DNA of 64,000 nt from Heliocidaris tuberculata. Its lineage: Eukaryota; Echinodermata; Echinoidea; Camarodonta; Echinometridae. The position numbers and the translations under genes are program-made. Positions 34,475-45,376 of the stretch are shown here, piece after piece. Location: contig CM046838.1 in the NCBI GenBank assembly GCA_025618425.1, positions 7,773,655 through 7,837,654 of the forward strand, read 5' to 3'. How positions within the stretch are numbered: the stretch's first letter is position 1; each line of letters starts with the position of its first letter. Below the pieces are notes generated by a model. The model was given only the letters and a program-made list of their open reading frames with translations. It had not been told where the DNA came from and made no database searches.

Positions 34475-34938
34475 GTATGTGTTCTGTTGGTATCACTCTG
34501 CTCAAATCTTAAACAATTAATACATTCTAATAAAGCCAACAGTAAATGAATTTTACCATTTTCAGGCAGCACTGATTTTTCTTAGAACTAGAATCAGAAG
34601 TGTAAAATAAAGTCACAAGATTTATGACTGTGTATATATTTGATACATGCTTATTTTGTATATACAGAAGTTTTCCTTGAAATTCTGGGCAATTTTTATA
34701 CAGTTTGTAGAACTTGTGGTGGAACTTAATTCTTGTTGGCACTTACTTTTGAACTCAATGAAAGGTATTTGTTTGTATCTAAACATACTGAGACACTGAC
34801 CCAGTTCAAAGTATAATGATCTAGGTTCTGTGATGCAAAAGATTATTGAAATTACCACTGGGCTGATTTATTGGAAATCTTTATGAAAAACATGATTATG
34901 TCTGTCCATCCTGCTGTTGTGCATCTTCTCTGTTGCAG
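34475..34938 (+). other. Intron 5, with partial duplicate of exon 5 start
   Basis: Positions 34632-34730 repeat 34247-34336: the polypyrimidine/branch region, the ATTTTTATACAG acceptor and the first bases of exon 5 (TTTGTAGAACT.G.GGTGGAA). The copy then loses similarity, so it could supply a decoy acceptor but not a complete module. Intron ends TCTGTTGCAG. Confidence 0.75.
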
Positions 34939-35070
34939 TATGTAATAGTGGTACATATGGTCCAGGATGTTCACAGACTTGTCACTGTGCAGTAGGTTCA
35001 TCATGTAATATTTACACTGGAGGATGTTGGGGTGGATGTCAGGCAGGTTGGTCTGGAGACAACTGTCAAA
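34939..35070 (+). CDS. Tie: Tie-like receptor exon 6: EGF-like unit 3
   Basis: 132 nt, residues 317-360, phase 1-1, between TTGCAG and GTAAGT. CNSGTYGPGCSQTCHC then CNIYTGGCWGGCQAGWSG and a final DNC: eight cysteines in a laminin-EGF-like spacing. It is the source, or sister, of the inverted copy at 6552-3497, which differs at only a few residues (for example the GGC to GGF change). Confidence 0.9.
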
Positions 35071-35615
35071 GTAAGTTATGATATCAAGCCATGATTAAAA
35101 ATGACAAGGCAAAAATGCTTTCCGCAATTTTTGTTTTCATGAATCAAGATGTGACATACCTATGTGTACATACACTGTACGTGTACATGTAGTTTAATAT
35201 TTTGTGTTATTGTGTAACAACAACTTGTTATAATTTGTATATACCCTTATCAAGCTGTGTCTTTGAGATGACACCTCCTATGTATTTGTTATTCATGTTC
35301 ATTGTATACTGATGAAGGAGATGGATGTTACTTTTGCTATAAATAGATCTCCATCTAGTGAAGGTACTTATCAAAGAATGTTTGTTATGATTGAAATCAA
35401 TATCATCTGCACAAAGAAAAAAAAATTGTAATGAACACACACTAGTTGCACTGAACTAATAATGTTTTGCAGTATGCAAAGAAAGCAATTTGTATTGAAC
35501 CCCCCCCCCCAAAAAAAAAAGCACATAAAAAACAAACAAACAAAAAAAATTTAGATGTAATGAGCTAATACTATTTACCAGTGCTTGCTGAATTGTGATT
35601 TTTTCCCCCCTGTAG
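35071..35615. other. Intron 6
   Basis: 545 bp, AT-rich, with a C8-10/A10 run at 35500-35520. No element termini recognised. Ends TTTTCCCCCCTGTAG. Confidence 0.7.
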
Positions 35616-35771
35616 TTCCATATGAATGTGAAGCTGGATACTACGGATCTATATGTACTGATAAATGCCACTGCTTGAATGATGAACCATGTGATAAACA
35701 GACCGGAGAGTGCCCTCAGCAGGAGTGTGCTATAGGATACAAAGTACGCAGTGGACAGGTCGAATGCCAAG
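35616..35771 (+). CDS. Tie: Tie-like receptor exon 7: EGF-like unit 4
   Basis: 156 nt, residues 361-412, phase 1-1, between CTGTAG and GTAGAG. CEAGYYGSICTDKCHC, CDKQTGECPQQEC and GYKVRSGQVEC give an EGF-like module with a longer C-terminal loop than its neighbours. It has a decayed inverted copy at 3153-2983. A 1-kb repeat begins about 20 bp after its donor. Confidence 0.9.
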
Positions 35772-35794
35772 GTAGAGTGTAAGATTTTTATTAT

Positions 35795-36790
35795 GCCTCC
35801 GCCCACCAAAGGTGATGCCGGAGGCATTATGTTTTTGGGATGTCCGTCTGTCCGTCTGTCCGTCTGTCCGTCCACTCATTACTTTCTCATCACGTCTGTC
35901 CGTCTGTCCGTCTGTCCATCCCTCTTTCTTGTCTTAGCGATAGCTCAAGAACCATTTGAGGTATGGAACTTCAAACTTATTGCTAGTATGTATCACCATA
36001 GGAAAACAATCTGATTAGATTTTGGGGTATGTAGGTCAAAGGTCAAAGGCCACAGGTCAATTTCTGAAATTTCAGGTGTTAGCCTTGTTAACGCGATATC
36101 TCAAGAACCATTTTGAGGTATGAACTTTAAACTTGGTACTAGTATGTATCACCATAGAAAGATGATCTGGTTAGATTTTGGGATACGTAGGTCAAAGGTC
36201 ATAGGTTATAGAGGACAATTCTGAAATTGCAGGTTTTAGCCTAAACTTGATATCTCAAGAACGATTTGATCCATTAAGTACAAACGTGGAACTAGTATGC
36301 ATCACCATAATGAGATGAACTGATTAGATTTTGGGATACATAGGTCAAAGGTCAAAGGTCATAGAGGTCAATTCTGAAATTGCAGGTTTTAGCCTTAACC
36401 TGACATCTATCTCAAGAACCATTTGATCCATTAACTTCAAACTTGGAACTAATATGCATCACCATAATGAGACAAACTGATTAGATTTTGGGATATGTAG
36501 GTCAAAGGTGACAGGTCATAGTGGTCATTATACAGGTGTATGTGAAATTAATGTTTTTTTACCTTAAATATCACCATATCTCAACTATTTTGTATTCATG
36601 ACTAGGAGGAGATAAAGTGATCAGACTTTTGGGTTATAAGATGTATTAAGGTCAAATGTCAAAGAGGTCAATTAACATGTAATTAGAGGCTTTTTATTCA
36701 GGTTATCACAAGATTTCGAGAACAGTTTGAGCTGTCAACTGAATTTAGGCAGAGGCATATAGGAGATGCAGTCGCATTCATCTTGTTTTC
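35795..36790 (+). repeat. 1-kb interspersed repeat (GCCTCCGCCCACC type)
   Basis: Begins GCCTCCGCCCACCAAAGGTG and a CCGTCTGT microsatellite (about 35846-35928), then diverged repeats of AGGTCAAAGGTCA and TCTCAAGAACCATTTGA separated by about 120 bp. It ends TCGCATTCATCTTGTT. Related segments lie at 32194-32240, 41681-41863 and 43867-44110. No ORF; class unknown. Confidence 0.75.
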
Positions 36791-37174
36791 TCTGTAAAGG
36801 ATGTCACAATTATTTCATCTTGTTCCTAAGCACTCATTAATCTCCTTTTATTAAGGGTATATCTGCTCAATGTACACTGATGTGCTAGATGTGATTTACG
36901 CCTTGTTCCCGTATAACATGGTAAACTGCCTAATTGAACACATTGCAGCAAAATGAAAAAAACTTAATGTAGTGCACTTCACATTTTCATATTTGTAAGA
37001 TACAAACTGTTGTAATGCTCTGGCGACAATATCATACACTAACTGAAATCTAAACTTCAAGGAAACACTATACCTAACCAAGACCCTAACCCTAAACCAA
37101 ACGCAACCCTAACCCTAACCCTATTATTTGAGGAAATAAAGCCTGGAAAAATTGTCACCAGAGCATTATATGTG
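36791..37174. repeat. Intron 7; interstitial telomere-like CCCTAA repeats
   Basis: 37083-37125 contains ACCCTAACCCTAAACC and CAACCCTAACCCTAACCC, about six degenerate CCCTAA units. The remainder is unremarkable intron sequence. Confidence 0.7.
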
Positions 37175-37282
37175 ATATGTGACCCTCCACCACAAAACGA
37201 CCAATAAGTCGGAAATTTGGGTTTTTAAAATTTCAACACAATTTGGAAGCTTAGATTCTAAGCTTTAAAATGATATATAACT

Positions 37283-38583
37283 TATTTATTTATTTATTTA
37301 TTTGTTTATTTATTTATTTATTGGTCTTTTTTTCAGTAGGGTAGCTCCATCAGTGATTAAACACTGTTTTCCTTGGAGGCCCTACAACAAAAATACATAT
37401 AATACAATCATACAGATATAAACAATACGTGAACAAACAAAGTAATTACATACACTTTTGGTAGTTTTACAAAGGACCAACTGAAGAATTTGAACGAGCA
37501 TGGCGCCAAAACAAAATAGAAAACAAAGAACTTGTTGAAGCATTCCTAACATAATGTGGCAAACTGTTCCAAATCACTGCTCCTTCATATGAAAAACTCC
37601 ATTTCCCCATTTCTGTTTTAATTTTGGGTAAAATTAAGCCTGTGTTTTCAGCACTACGAGTTCCTTAGCTATGTACAGATTGAGTTTTTTTAAACATTTT
37701 GAAAATATAAATTGGGGTTTGACTTTCTAAAACGGAAAAAATCCTCTTACTTTAAAAAAAATTCCACCTGTTCTGAATATTGACCCACTTGAGTACATTA
37801 AAATTATCTTGAGTTGGGGTTCTTACAGTAGTTCCTACGATTACTCTCGCCATTTTCTTATGTTGCTTGATAATCATATCTCTGACATTTTGTGGGCAGT
37901 TGGACCAAGCATTACTACTGTCCTCGAAAACAGGCAAAATTAAAGTGTTGGCGAGAAGCTTTAATCCTTCTAAAGTTAAGTATCTTTTCAAACGACCAAT
38001 CAATGCTATTCTTGAGCCTATTTTTTAACTTGTTTTTGTGACGTGTTCTTTCCACGATAACGTCGGGTCTAGCCACACTCCTAGATATTTGAAAGTGTAG
38101 ACCTGTGAAATCTGGTGTTGGTCTAGTTGAATAGATATAGGTTTTTCAAGATTAGCCATTTTTCTTTGGGAACCAAATAACATAAATTCAGTTTTTGTGG
38201 GGTTTAACCCCAAATTATTTTCTTCAATCCATTCGCAAACTCGTTTCAAATCAAAGTTCAAGGCATTTTCTATTTCCTCACTTCTTGGACTACTAAAAAT
38301 CAGTACAGCATCGTCTGCATATAACATCACTTGGCATTTGGACACCACCTTCGGGAGATCATTCACCATGACAGTAAACAGAAGCGGTCCTAAATTGGCA
38401 CCTTGCGGTACACCTGACACCGTCGTACCCCAATCTGATAAATAAATAAATAAATAAATAAATAAATCATCATCAAGTAATGTAACAAACAATAGGAAGT
38501 TTTTTGTGCATCATCTCTTTTTTTTTCTTCAATATATTAGATAATCATTGTTTTATTTTCTTTCAGCTAGCAGAAATGATAGC
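37283..38583 (-). mobile_element. Truncated LINE with reverse transcriptase fragment
   Basis: On the - strand the frame 38492-38025 carries GVPQGANLGPLLFTVMVNDL, YADDAVLIF and FKYLGVWLDPTLSWKEHV: the catalytic YADD and the flanking motifs of a non-LTR reverse transcriptase. After a frame break the frame 38003-37752 reads LTLEGLKLLANTLILPVFE and KKMARVIVG, as in LINE C-terminal regions. The 3' end is an (ATAA)n-type tail at 37283-37322. The 5' end is cut at the RT domain, just beyond an (AAAT)n run at 38436-38466. It is a dead copy; the closest clade (CR1/Jockey-like) is uncertain. Confidence 0.85.
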
Positions 38584-39053
38584 CTTGTCTTGTATGGACT
38601 AAGCAAACCCTTGTAAATTACATTGAGAATGTCAACATGTCAGACAGGCTAATGAAGGCTGAAAAAGAGTGACCATTTAAGAGCGCCTAATATGTGACCT
38701 GTTGTTTGTCACCATGACAGTAAACAGAAGCGGTCCTAAATTGGCACCTTGCGGTACACCTGACACCGTCGTGCCCCAATCTGATAAATAAATAAATAAA
38801 TAAATAAATCATCATCAAGTAATGTAACAAACAATAGGAAGTTTTTTGTGCATCATCTTTTTTTTTTTTCTTCAATATATTAGATAATCATTGTTTTATT
38901 TTCTTTCAGCTAGCAGAAATGATAGCCTTGTCTTGTATGGACTAAGCAAACCCTTGTAAATTACATTGAGAATGTCAACATGTCAGACAGGCTAATGAAG
39001 GCTAAAGAAGAGTGACCATTTAAGAGCGCCTAATATGTGACCTGTTGTTTGTC
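38365..39053. repeat. Tandem duplication, 346-bp unit, two copies
   Basis: 38365-38710 and 38711-39053 are near identical (few substitutions, one poly-T length difference). The unit starts inside the LINE reverse transcriptase (ACCATGACAGTAAACAGAAG) and ends in the host TIR element (GTGACCTGTTGTTTGTC), so the duplication postdates the LINE insertion. Confidence 0.9.
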
Positions 39054-39470
39054 GCACAAAAGGTTGAGTCAAAACTCCCTAACATACACTGTGAATTACT
39101 AATTGGATTGGCTTGAAACTTTCTATACCTTCAGAATAGATATATTTCTTTGTTTCTTTAGATTTTGAATATCAGACAGTGCATAGTTTTTAAGTTATGT
39201 CAGAAAAGCGATGTAAATTACAATCCCAGCAAGTTGACGCACAAAGTTTGAATGTCCAGGAAAACATGGTCAGTTTGAATGAGAGTAAAAACATATTTCA
39301 ACATGATATTTTACCCTGAAATTTTGTGAGATGGTAGATTAATAAATGAACTTTTAGAAACTACAGAAAACTTCAAATCAAAATTTCCACCCCAATCCAC
39401 CTTTTTCACCTATTTACTCTAAAACTCCCATCGTGACTTATTGGTCGTTTTGTGGTGACGGGTCAGATAT

Positions 39471-39827
39471 GTCGGAGCACCAACACAAACTTGGCTTGGG
39501 GGCCTTTGCTACACGTGTATATACAAGTACTCTTTTCCTCACCCCACTTTTACCTTTCATTCACATGTAGAATGTTTTATATTTTAATGTGTGGTATGTA
39601 AACAAGTTTTTACAGTGTAGTCATATCAACCATACATTACTGGGATAGAAAGGGCATAATGTACATATATGTACATGTTCATTCAGGAGATGGGTGCTAC
39701 TTTTGTAATATCATTTCGGTCTTATTGAGATTATGCTATTCTCTAAACGTCCAAGACAATACATTTTGGTTTGGCTAGATTTAGAGTACAATTAGCATTT
39801 GCCTGGTGAATGATTAATTAATAAATA
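39471..39827. other. Intron 7, nothing recognised
   Basis: No element termini or coding signal seen. Confidence 0.5.
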
Positions 39828-39829
39828 TA

Positions 39830-40851
39830 CAGTGTGTTCCAGAAAAAAGTTAACAGTAATTAAAAGTCTCCCCACATAAAAAATTTCAACATATTTGAAG
39901 CAAAATTTCATACCTGTTGAATAGCTTCGGGTCTCTTCTAGTAAATGACACCAAAAGATCTGTTAATAGTTTGCGCTTGAGTGAGCACAGGCCACTTTTG
40001 TGAAAAGGTCAAAATCCAGACTTGACAAGAATTTGCATTTATTCTGGCTGGTATATCAGCAAAGGTGAGAATCACAAAAAAGCTTAGAGATTTTCATATT
40101 TTGATCAATAATAGACAATTTATGAAAGAACAGGTTTTGTTCTCTATATGTACTTCCGTATCTCATCTACATTTTCATGCTCCAGTGAGCAGTTAACTAC
40201 TTTATTGAACATTTTGAAATATTAATTTTGGCAAGTTTTTAATTCAAGCTGGCATCCTCAGTCAACCAAAACGTTTTGATATGTTTGGATATGTCTGGAC
40301 ATGCTTAAGATATTTAGCCTATTCTTTCATAAATTGCCTTTTAATGATCAAAATATGATAATTTCTAAGCCTTTTCAAGACTCAACTTTGCTGATACCAG
40401 CCAGAACCAATAAAATTGTTGTCAACCATTGATTTTGAACCATTTCACAACAATGGCTCTTGCTCACTCGAGTGTAAAATATCGTTGGATGTTTTGGTGT
40501 CATTTGATAGGGCAGACCATACATGTAAGCTATTCATAAGTATGAAAATTTCATGAACATATTTTAGGTGTGCATTTGGGGAGACTTTTTCAACTGTCAA
40601 CTTTTTAACGGTTCTTAAATTTGTTAATACCAGCCAGAACAAATACCAATTCTTGTCAAGTCTGGATTTTTGCACCCTTTCGCAAAAGTCGCTTTTGCTT
40701 GCTCAAGCTTAAAATATCGGCACATTTTTTGGTGCCATTTGATAGAAGAGACCTAAGATGTCCAATATGACAATTTACAAAATAAAAATATTTGGAAATA
40801 TTTATTTGGAGAGACTTTTTATAATTGTTAACTTTTTTCTGGGACGCACTG
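39830..40851. mobile_element. Mariner-like non-autonomous element
   Basis: Left CAGTGTGTTCCAGAAAAAAG and right CTTTTTTCTGGGACGCACTG (rc) are inverted ends. TA precedes the left end (39828-39829) and CA follows the right (40852-40853), a likely mutated TA duplication. The interior has several diverged copies of a segment with CCAGCCAGAA and TTTGGTG.CATTTGATAG in tandem. No transposase frame was recognised. Confidence 0.7.
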
Positions 40852-40853
40852 CA

Positions 40854-41680
40854 GAGCGCCAAGTAAGGCATGACATTGAATCAATAATACATGTAATATC
40901 AAAGGCGTTCTGCTGCAGTCAGTGCTTTATTCTGGTTTTGTCTAGTGCTGTTGTTTTGTTCAAATGACTGCAGCAAGCGTGATTACATGTAGGTTACCAC
41001 CTTTAAAGTGATTGATTAACTTTGTGAAAAATTGTAAAATCAGCTCAAATGCCAGTGAATTGTGTGCAGTCTTCTAACTACTTATATAATTAAGGATATG
41101 TGAAAGTATGAGAGAAAATGGAACCCGTTTACTATCCTAAAAAAGAGAAATCCGCGATCAATCGCTAGCGCAAGTCGCTCGGCTTCTTTGCTGCGCTGCA
41201 GTCACAAAAACCAAGCACCAGCGCTTGGCGATTTCAGAGCGGGTTTCCAGCCCTTACGGTATTCTGTGATAGAGCAAGGTATGCCAACCGTAAGAGTTCT
41301 TAAGGGTTCGGTGGTACTCTATCCCGACATCAATGTTCAATCGTAAATATCTTGATATATAAACGACCGATCAGCTTATAAAACTCAGGCGATTCCTGTC
41401 TGAGCTAAAGGTTTGCTATTATGATTACAGCATTAGCTGGAACAGTGATTTTTTTTTTCAATCCTGGGCAAAGTTAATCAATGCCTTTAAAGATGGCTGA
41501 TGCAATCAGATGTAGGTATTTCCCAATGGCTACAATGGAATACTAATGGAATTTTTTTAATATGATGAATAACAGGTTGGACCATTCATTTCAAAGTTGT
41601 TTTTTAAAAATCATAATGCCTAAAGATTTGCATCCTTCATGTTAAAGTTATTAATGGTATTTTTACATGTATACATGTAC
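40854..41680. other. Intron 7; GC-richer patch of unknown nature
   Basis: 41150-41340 is richer in GC and CpG (CGATCAATCGCTAGCGCAAG...) than its surroundings and contains repeated GATAGAGCAAGGTATGCC/CCGTAAG motifs. No RNA or protein gene was identified. Confidence 0.4.
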
Positions 41681-44110
41681 CTCCGCCCATTGAAGGTGGT
41701 CCCGAAGGCATCATATTTCCAGGTTTGTCAGTCCGTCTGTCCAGCTTTCTCGTTATCACAAAGAATCGTTTGAAGCATGAACTTCAAACTTAATACTTCT
41801 GTGTATATGTACCACCATAGGGAGATGATCATATCAGATTTTGGGGTAGGTACATGTAGAATGGTTTATTGCCACTTGGTCTAATGCCAACTGGTCTAAT
41901 AGCCAAATGGTCTAACATCATTCGGTCTAATATCAGTTGGTCTAATAACCAAATGAATTGGTCTAATCATCATTTCGTCCAATTACCATTTGGTCTAATT
42001 GTCATTTGGTCTAATTACGATTTGGTCTGTAGTCATTTCGTCTAATAGCCATTTGGTCTAAAACCATTTGGTATAATAACCATTTGGTCCATTATCAATT
42101 GGTCTGATTGCCATTACATCTAATCAAATTGTCTAAACCAAATTGGTATAATGCCCATTTGGGCTACTCATCATTTGGTCCATTTGTCAGTTAGTCTATC
42201 CTTAGTTGGTCTATCATCATTTAGTCTACACCCATTTAGTAAAATAACCATTTGGTCTAATTGTCATTTGGTCTAATAGCCATCTGGTCTAATTACCATT
42301 TGGTCTAATCCTTGTTTCGTCTAATGACCGACTTTTTTGGCTATTTTGTATTTTCCCCTCTTGCTATACGACTATGAACTACCCTATGAGGGAGATCATT
42401 AAACGGGTCCACAGAGAATGGCGGATGCTCATAAATATGAAATAGGGTTAGGATTAGGGTCAGGTTTAGGGTCCCTCACCCTGCCCATCGCTCCTGCCCC
42501 CCCCTCCAAACGATGATTAGACATAATGGTAATTAGACAAAGTGATGATTAGACGATGTGGGTGTTAGACCAACTGGGTTTAGACAAAATGGCTATAAGA
42601 CGAAATGATGATTAGACCATTTGGTTATTAGACCAACGGGTTTTAGCCAAAATAAATATTGGACCAAGTGGACATTAGACGAACTGATTATTAGACCAAG
42701 TAGTGTTTAGACCAAATCGGTTTAGACCAAATGGGTATTAGACCACATGGGTTTTAAAGTAGATATTCATTGATTTTTAAAACTGACTTAAGTTTCATTA
42801 TTGCGTAGGTGAAGCTTAGACCGGACAAGTTTGTCAAAATTCGATGCTTGCAAACATTCGAAGTAATGATTATTATCAATTACGAATTGCTAAAATACAG
42901 CCCCGACATAGCACCTGAACAGCTCTCCGAAAACCGCTGAAATGTGTGACGTCAAAGAGAGGACGTTAATTGCACAAGCAGACGATGTCCCATAACATCT
43001 CACATATTTTCAGTGCCTGTTTTGTCATCTTCTCTTCAGTTATTTCACTTCACTAGCATTAGTCTATTATGTTTAATCCATATATTGCCTCACTCTAAAC
43101 CCCGTGCATGGGTTTATTTGGATGGAAAATGAAGCGTTACAAGAATAAAGGAATCAGTTGCTTGTAAACAAAATAGACGCCATTGCATTCACAGCTGCAT
43201 ACACCGCTGGACGTTCGGCGTTGAATGAGGGATAAATACATGTACCGTCCTTGCAATCATTCAGCGGGCTTTTCAATTTGAAAGTGTGGTTTCTTTGATT
43301 GTTCATTAACCCTCATCCTATATATTTACAAAAAAAAGATTTCAGTAATCAGAATCTGTTTCATTCCCATTTTAGAATGGTGTGAAATATGGGCACGTTT
43401 GAATACACTAAATTCTTTATAATTTGAGAAATAACTGCACTGCACTTATGTTCATTCTTTATGGAACGTCGTCTGCTTGGACAGGATTGTTTCCTTTATT
43501 GACGTCTTTGAAACATTGTTATTTTTTTGGTGAAGCGCTTGTCTATCGCAGATGCTGGGAGGTAGTTTTATTTGTATTATTGTTTAATTACCTGATATGT
43601 AGTTGACTTTAAACTGATACGATTGCTATCTGTTAACTTGCCAGTTTCTAGTGATACATTATTTATCATATTTGTGATTTTCTTTGAATGTGTACTTTAA
43701 GCGAATTGGCTATAGATGAAGTGATTATTAGACCAAATGGTTATTAGACGAAATGTGGATTAGACTTATTGTTGATGGACGAAGTGTTGTTGGACCGAAT
43801 GACGCTAGACCATTTGGCTATTAGACCAGTTGGCATTAGACCAAGTGACAATTTACTGGTAGAATGAATGTCAAAGTTCACAGAGGTCAATTCCCATGAA
43901 ATTGAGGTTTCTGGCCTGTTATTGCGATATCTCAAGAACCATTTGAGAAATGAATATTTAACTTGGTATTCACATTTATCATCATATGGAGATTAATGAA
44001 TTGGATTTTGTGGTTAGTAGGTCAAAGGTCACAGTGAGGTCAATTTACATGAAGTTAGGAGTTTTTAGCATCTTCTAGTGATATCTGTAGAATTATATGA
44101 TCAGTGCACT
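41681..44110 (+). repeat. GCCTCCGCCCACC-type repeat, split by foldback
   Basis: The 5' part (41681-41863: CTCCGCCCATTGAAGGTGGT, GTCCGTCTGTCC, GGAGATGATC..GATTTTGGGGT) continues at 43867-44110 (GTCAAAGTTCACAGAGGTCAATTCC, GCGATATCTCAAGAACCATT), in the order seen in 35795-36790. The break is exactly the 41864-43858 element. Confidence 0.75.
41864..43858. mobile_element. Foldback element of GGTCTAAT units, 2.0 kb
   Basis: The left arm is a run of degenerate 17-20 bp units (CATTTGGTCTAATAGC) from 41864 to about 42330; the inverse units (GACCAAATGGTTATTAGACC) fill 42510-42760 and 43700-43858. The terminal segments are mirror images (TTGCCACTTGGTCTAATGCC / GGCATTAGACCAAGTGACAA). GTAGAATG flanks both ends (41856-41863, 43859-43866) as an 8-bp TSD. 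The centre includes TTAGGG-like repeats (42445-42480) and about 900 bp of unrelated sequence (42780-43690). No transposase found. Confidence 0.85.
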
Positions 44111-44870
44111 TCAAAAGCAGTGCAAGTATATGTAATGCATGTACATGTACATGTACATCTGTGTTTCACTGTAGGGATATTAGTAGACCAGCCAAGACAA
44201 TTTTTTTTACTTTGGACGGCATTTTGGGGTAATGCTTGGCATCCATGCTAAAACTCTTGCAAAAATACTGAGGAATAAGGTACGGGCGGATGCCACGCTC
44301 ATTTTTGCCTAAAAATGCCATTTTTGGCTCAAAATTTGAAAGAATGTCAAAAATCACAATTTTTTATTTTTTGACCAAATATGCAATACCTGATAAAGCC
44401 TTTTCAAGTGATATCAGTTTCATTTTGAGTTTAAAGTTATACACCTGATTAATATACATTTGAAATTTGGATATTACACACACATGTATGGTGTAATGAA
44501 ACATAAAACTGTGATTTACTCAAAATTATAGATCGTGAAAAGTACCAATATTTCAGAGCTTTTTACACAACGTAAAATTGTCCATTTAAATGCTTTTTCT
44601 TGATTAAACATATCACGTATTTTGTCATGTCATATACAGAAAAGAAATTATCCGATAAGGTGTTAGATAACTCGATTTATGTTATCTCAAATCGAATGAT
44701 GCATTTTTACCGGATGTGCATTTTGAATGAAAAACACTATCACATCTAGAGTGTACATAAGGCATTTTCCCCATGTATTATCAGTATAATCTACATGTAT
44801 ATGGGTCAAAAACTGAAATGTCCCCATCCTCTTAGAATCTTAAATGAAGTTTTTCTGTTAGATGGGACCA
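44111..44870. repeat. Intron 7 repeat, left part
   Basis: 44280-44380 (TTTTTGCCTAAAAATGCCATTTTTGGCTCAAAATTTGAAAG) matches the inverse of 59140-59215. This is therefore an interspersed repeat of unknown class, interrupted by the MITE at 44871-45376 and perhaps continuing to about 46100. No coding region. Confidence 0.55.
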
Positions 44871-45376
44871 TTAAAGGGAAAGTTCACCCCGAAGATTACT
44901 TGAGTTTAAAAAATGCAGAAAAAATAAAGAAAAATATTGGCGAAAGTTTGGACAAAATCCGTTAAAGAATAACGGAGTTATGGACTTTTGAAGTTTTGAT
45001 TTTGTGACGTCACTTGCGAGCAGCTCCTCTATTATGTAATGTGATAAATATTCCATAAAATACAGTTTTCTCAGAAAATTTAGAATATTTTCGTCTGTGC
45101 ATTTGATATATTGTCAGATATGTTATTCAATACTAGATTCTGAAAAGAAACAATATTAATTTATCGTGGAACGTAAAAAAAAAAGCGAATATATGGAATA
45201 TTTCTTACATGACCAATGGGCAGCTGCTCGCATGTGACGTCACGAATCCAAAACTTTAAATACTCATAACTCTTTTATTATTTGACCGATTTTCATCAAA
45301 CCTTCGCCAATATTTTTCTTTATTTTTTCTGCATTTTTTAAACTCAAGTAATCTTCAGGGTGAACTTCCCCTTTAA
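44871..45376 (-). mobile_element. TTAA-flanked MITE, family A, copy 3
   Basis: 506 bp, TTAAAGGGAAAGTTCACCCC ... GGTGAACTTCCCCTTTAA, the inverse of 19669-20176 over its whole length. TTAA at 44871-44874 and 45373-45376. Confidence 0.88.

Larger units (their letters stand above)
37175..39470. mobile_element. TIR element, interrupted by a LINE and a duplication
   Basis: Left TGTGACCCTCCACCACAAAA and right TTTTGTGGTGACGGGTCAGA are inverted ends of the element present in uninterrupted form at 61461-62138. Comparing the two, the sequence breaks after GATATATAACTT (37284) and resumes at CTTGTCTTGTATGGACTAAG (about 38586). The gap is LINE-derived. A 345-bp segment spanning the LINE/element junction is then duplicated in tandem (38365-38710, 38711-39053). 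Confidence 0.75.

Noticed and set aside
38197..38445. + strand open frame opposite the LINE
   Set aside because: Antisense shadow of the reverse transcriptase frame, which carries the YADD motif on the - strand.
41150..41340. Possible tRNA or small RNA gene in the GC-richer patch
   Set aside because: No convincing A/B box pair or cloverleaf could be drawn by eye.
41864..42340. Tandem GGTCTAAT units considered as an operator or satellite array
   Set aside because: Mirror-image units at the far end and an 8-bp TSD show it is an arm of a foldback element.
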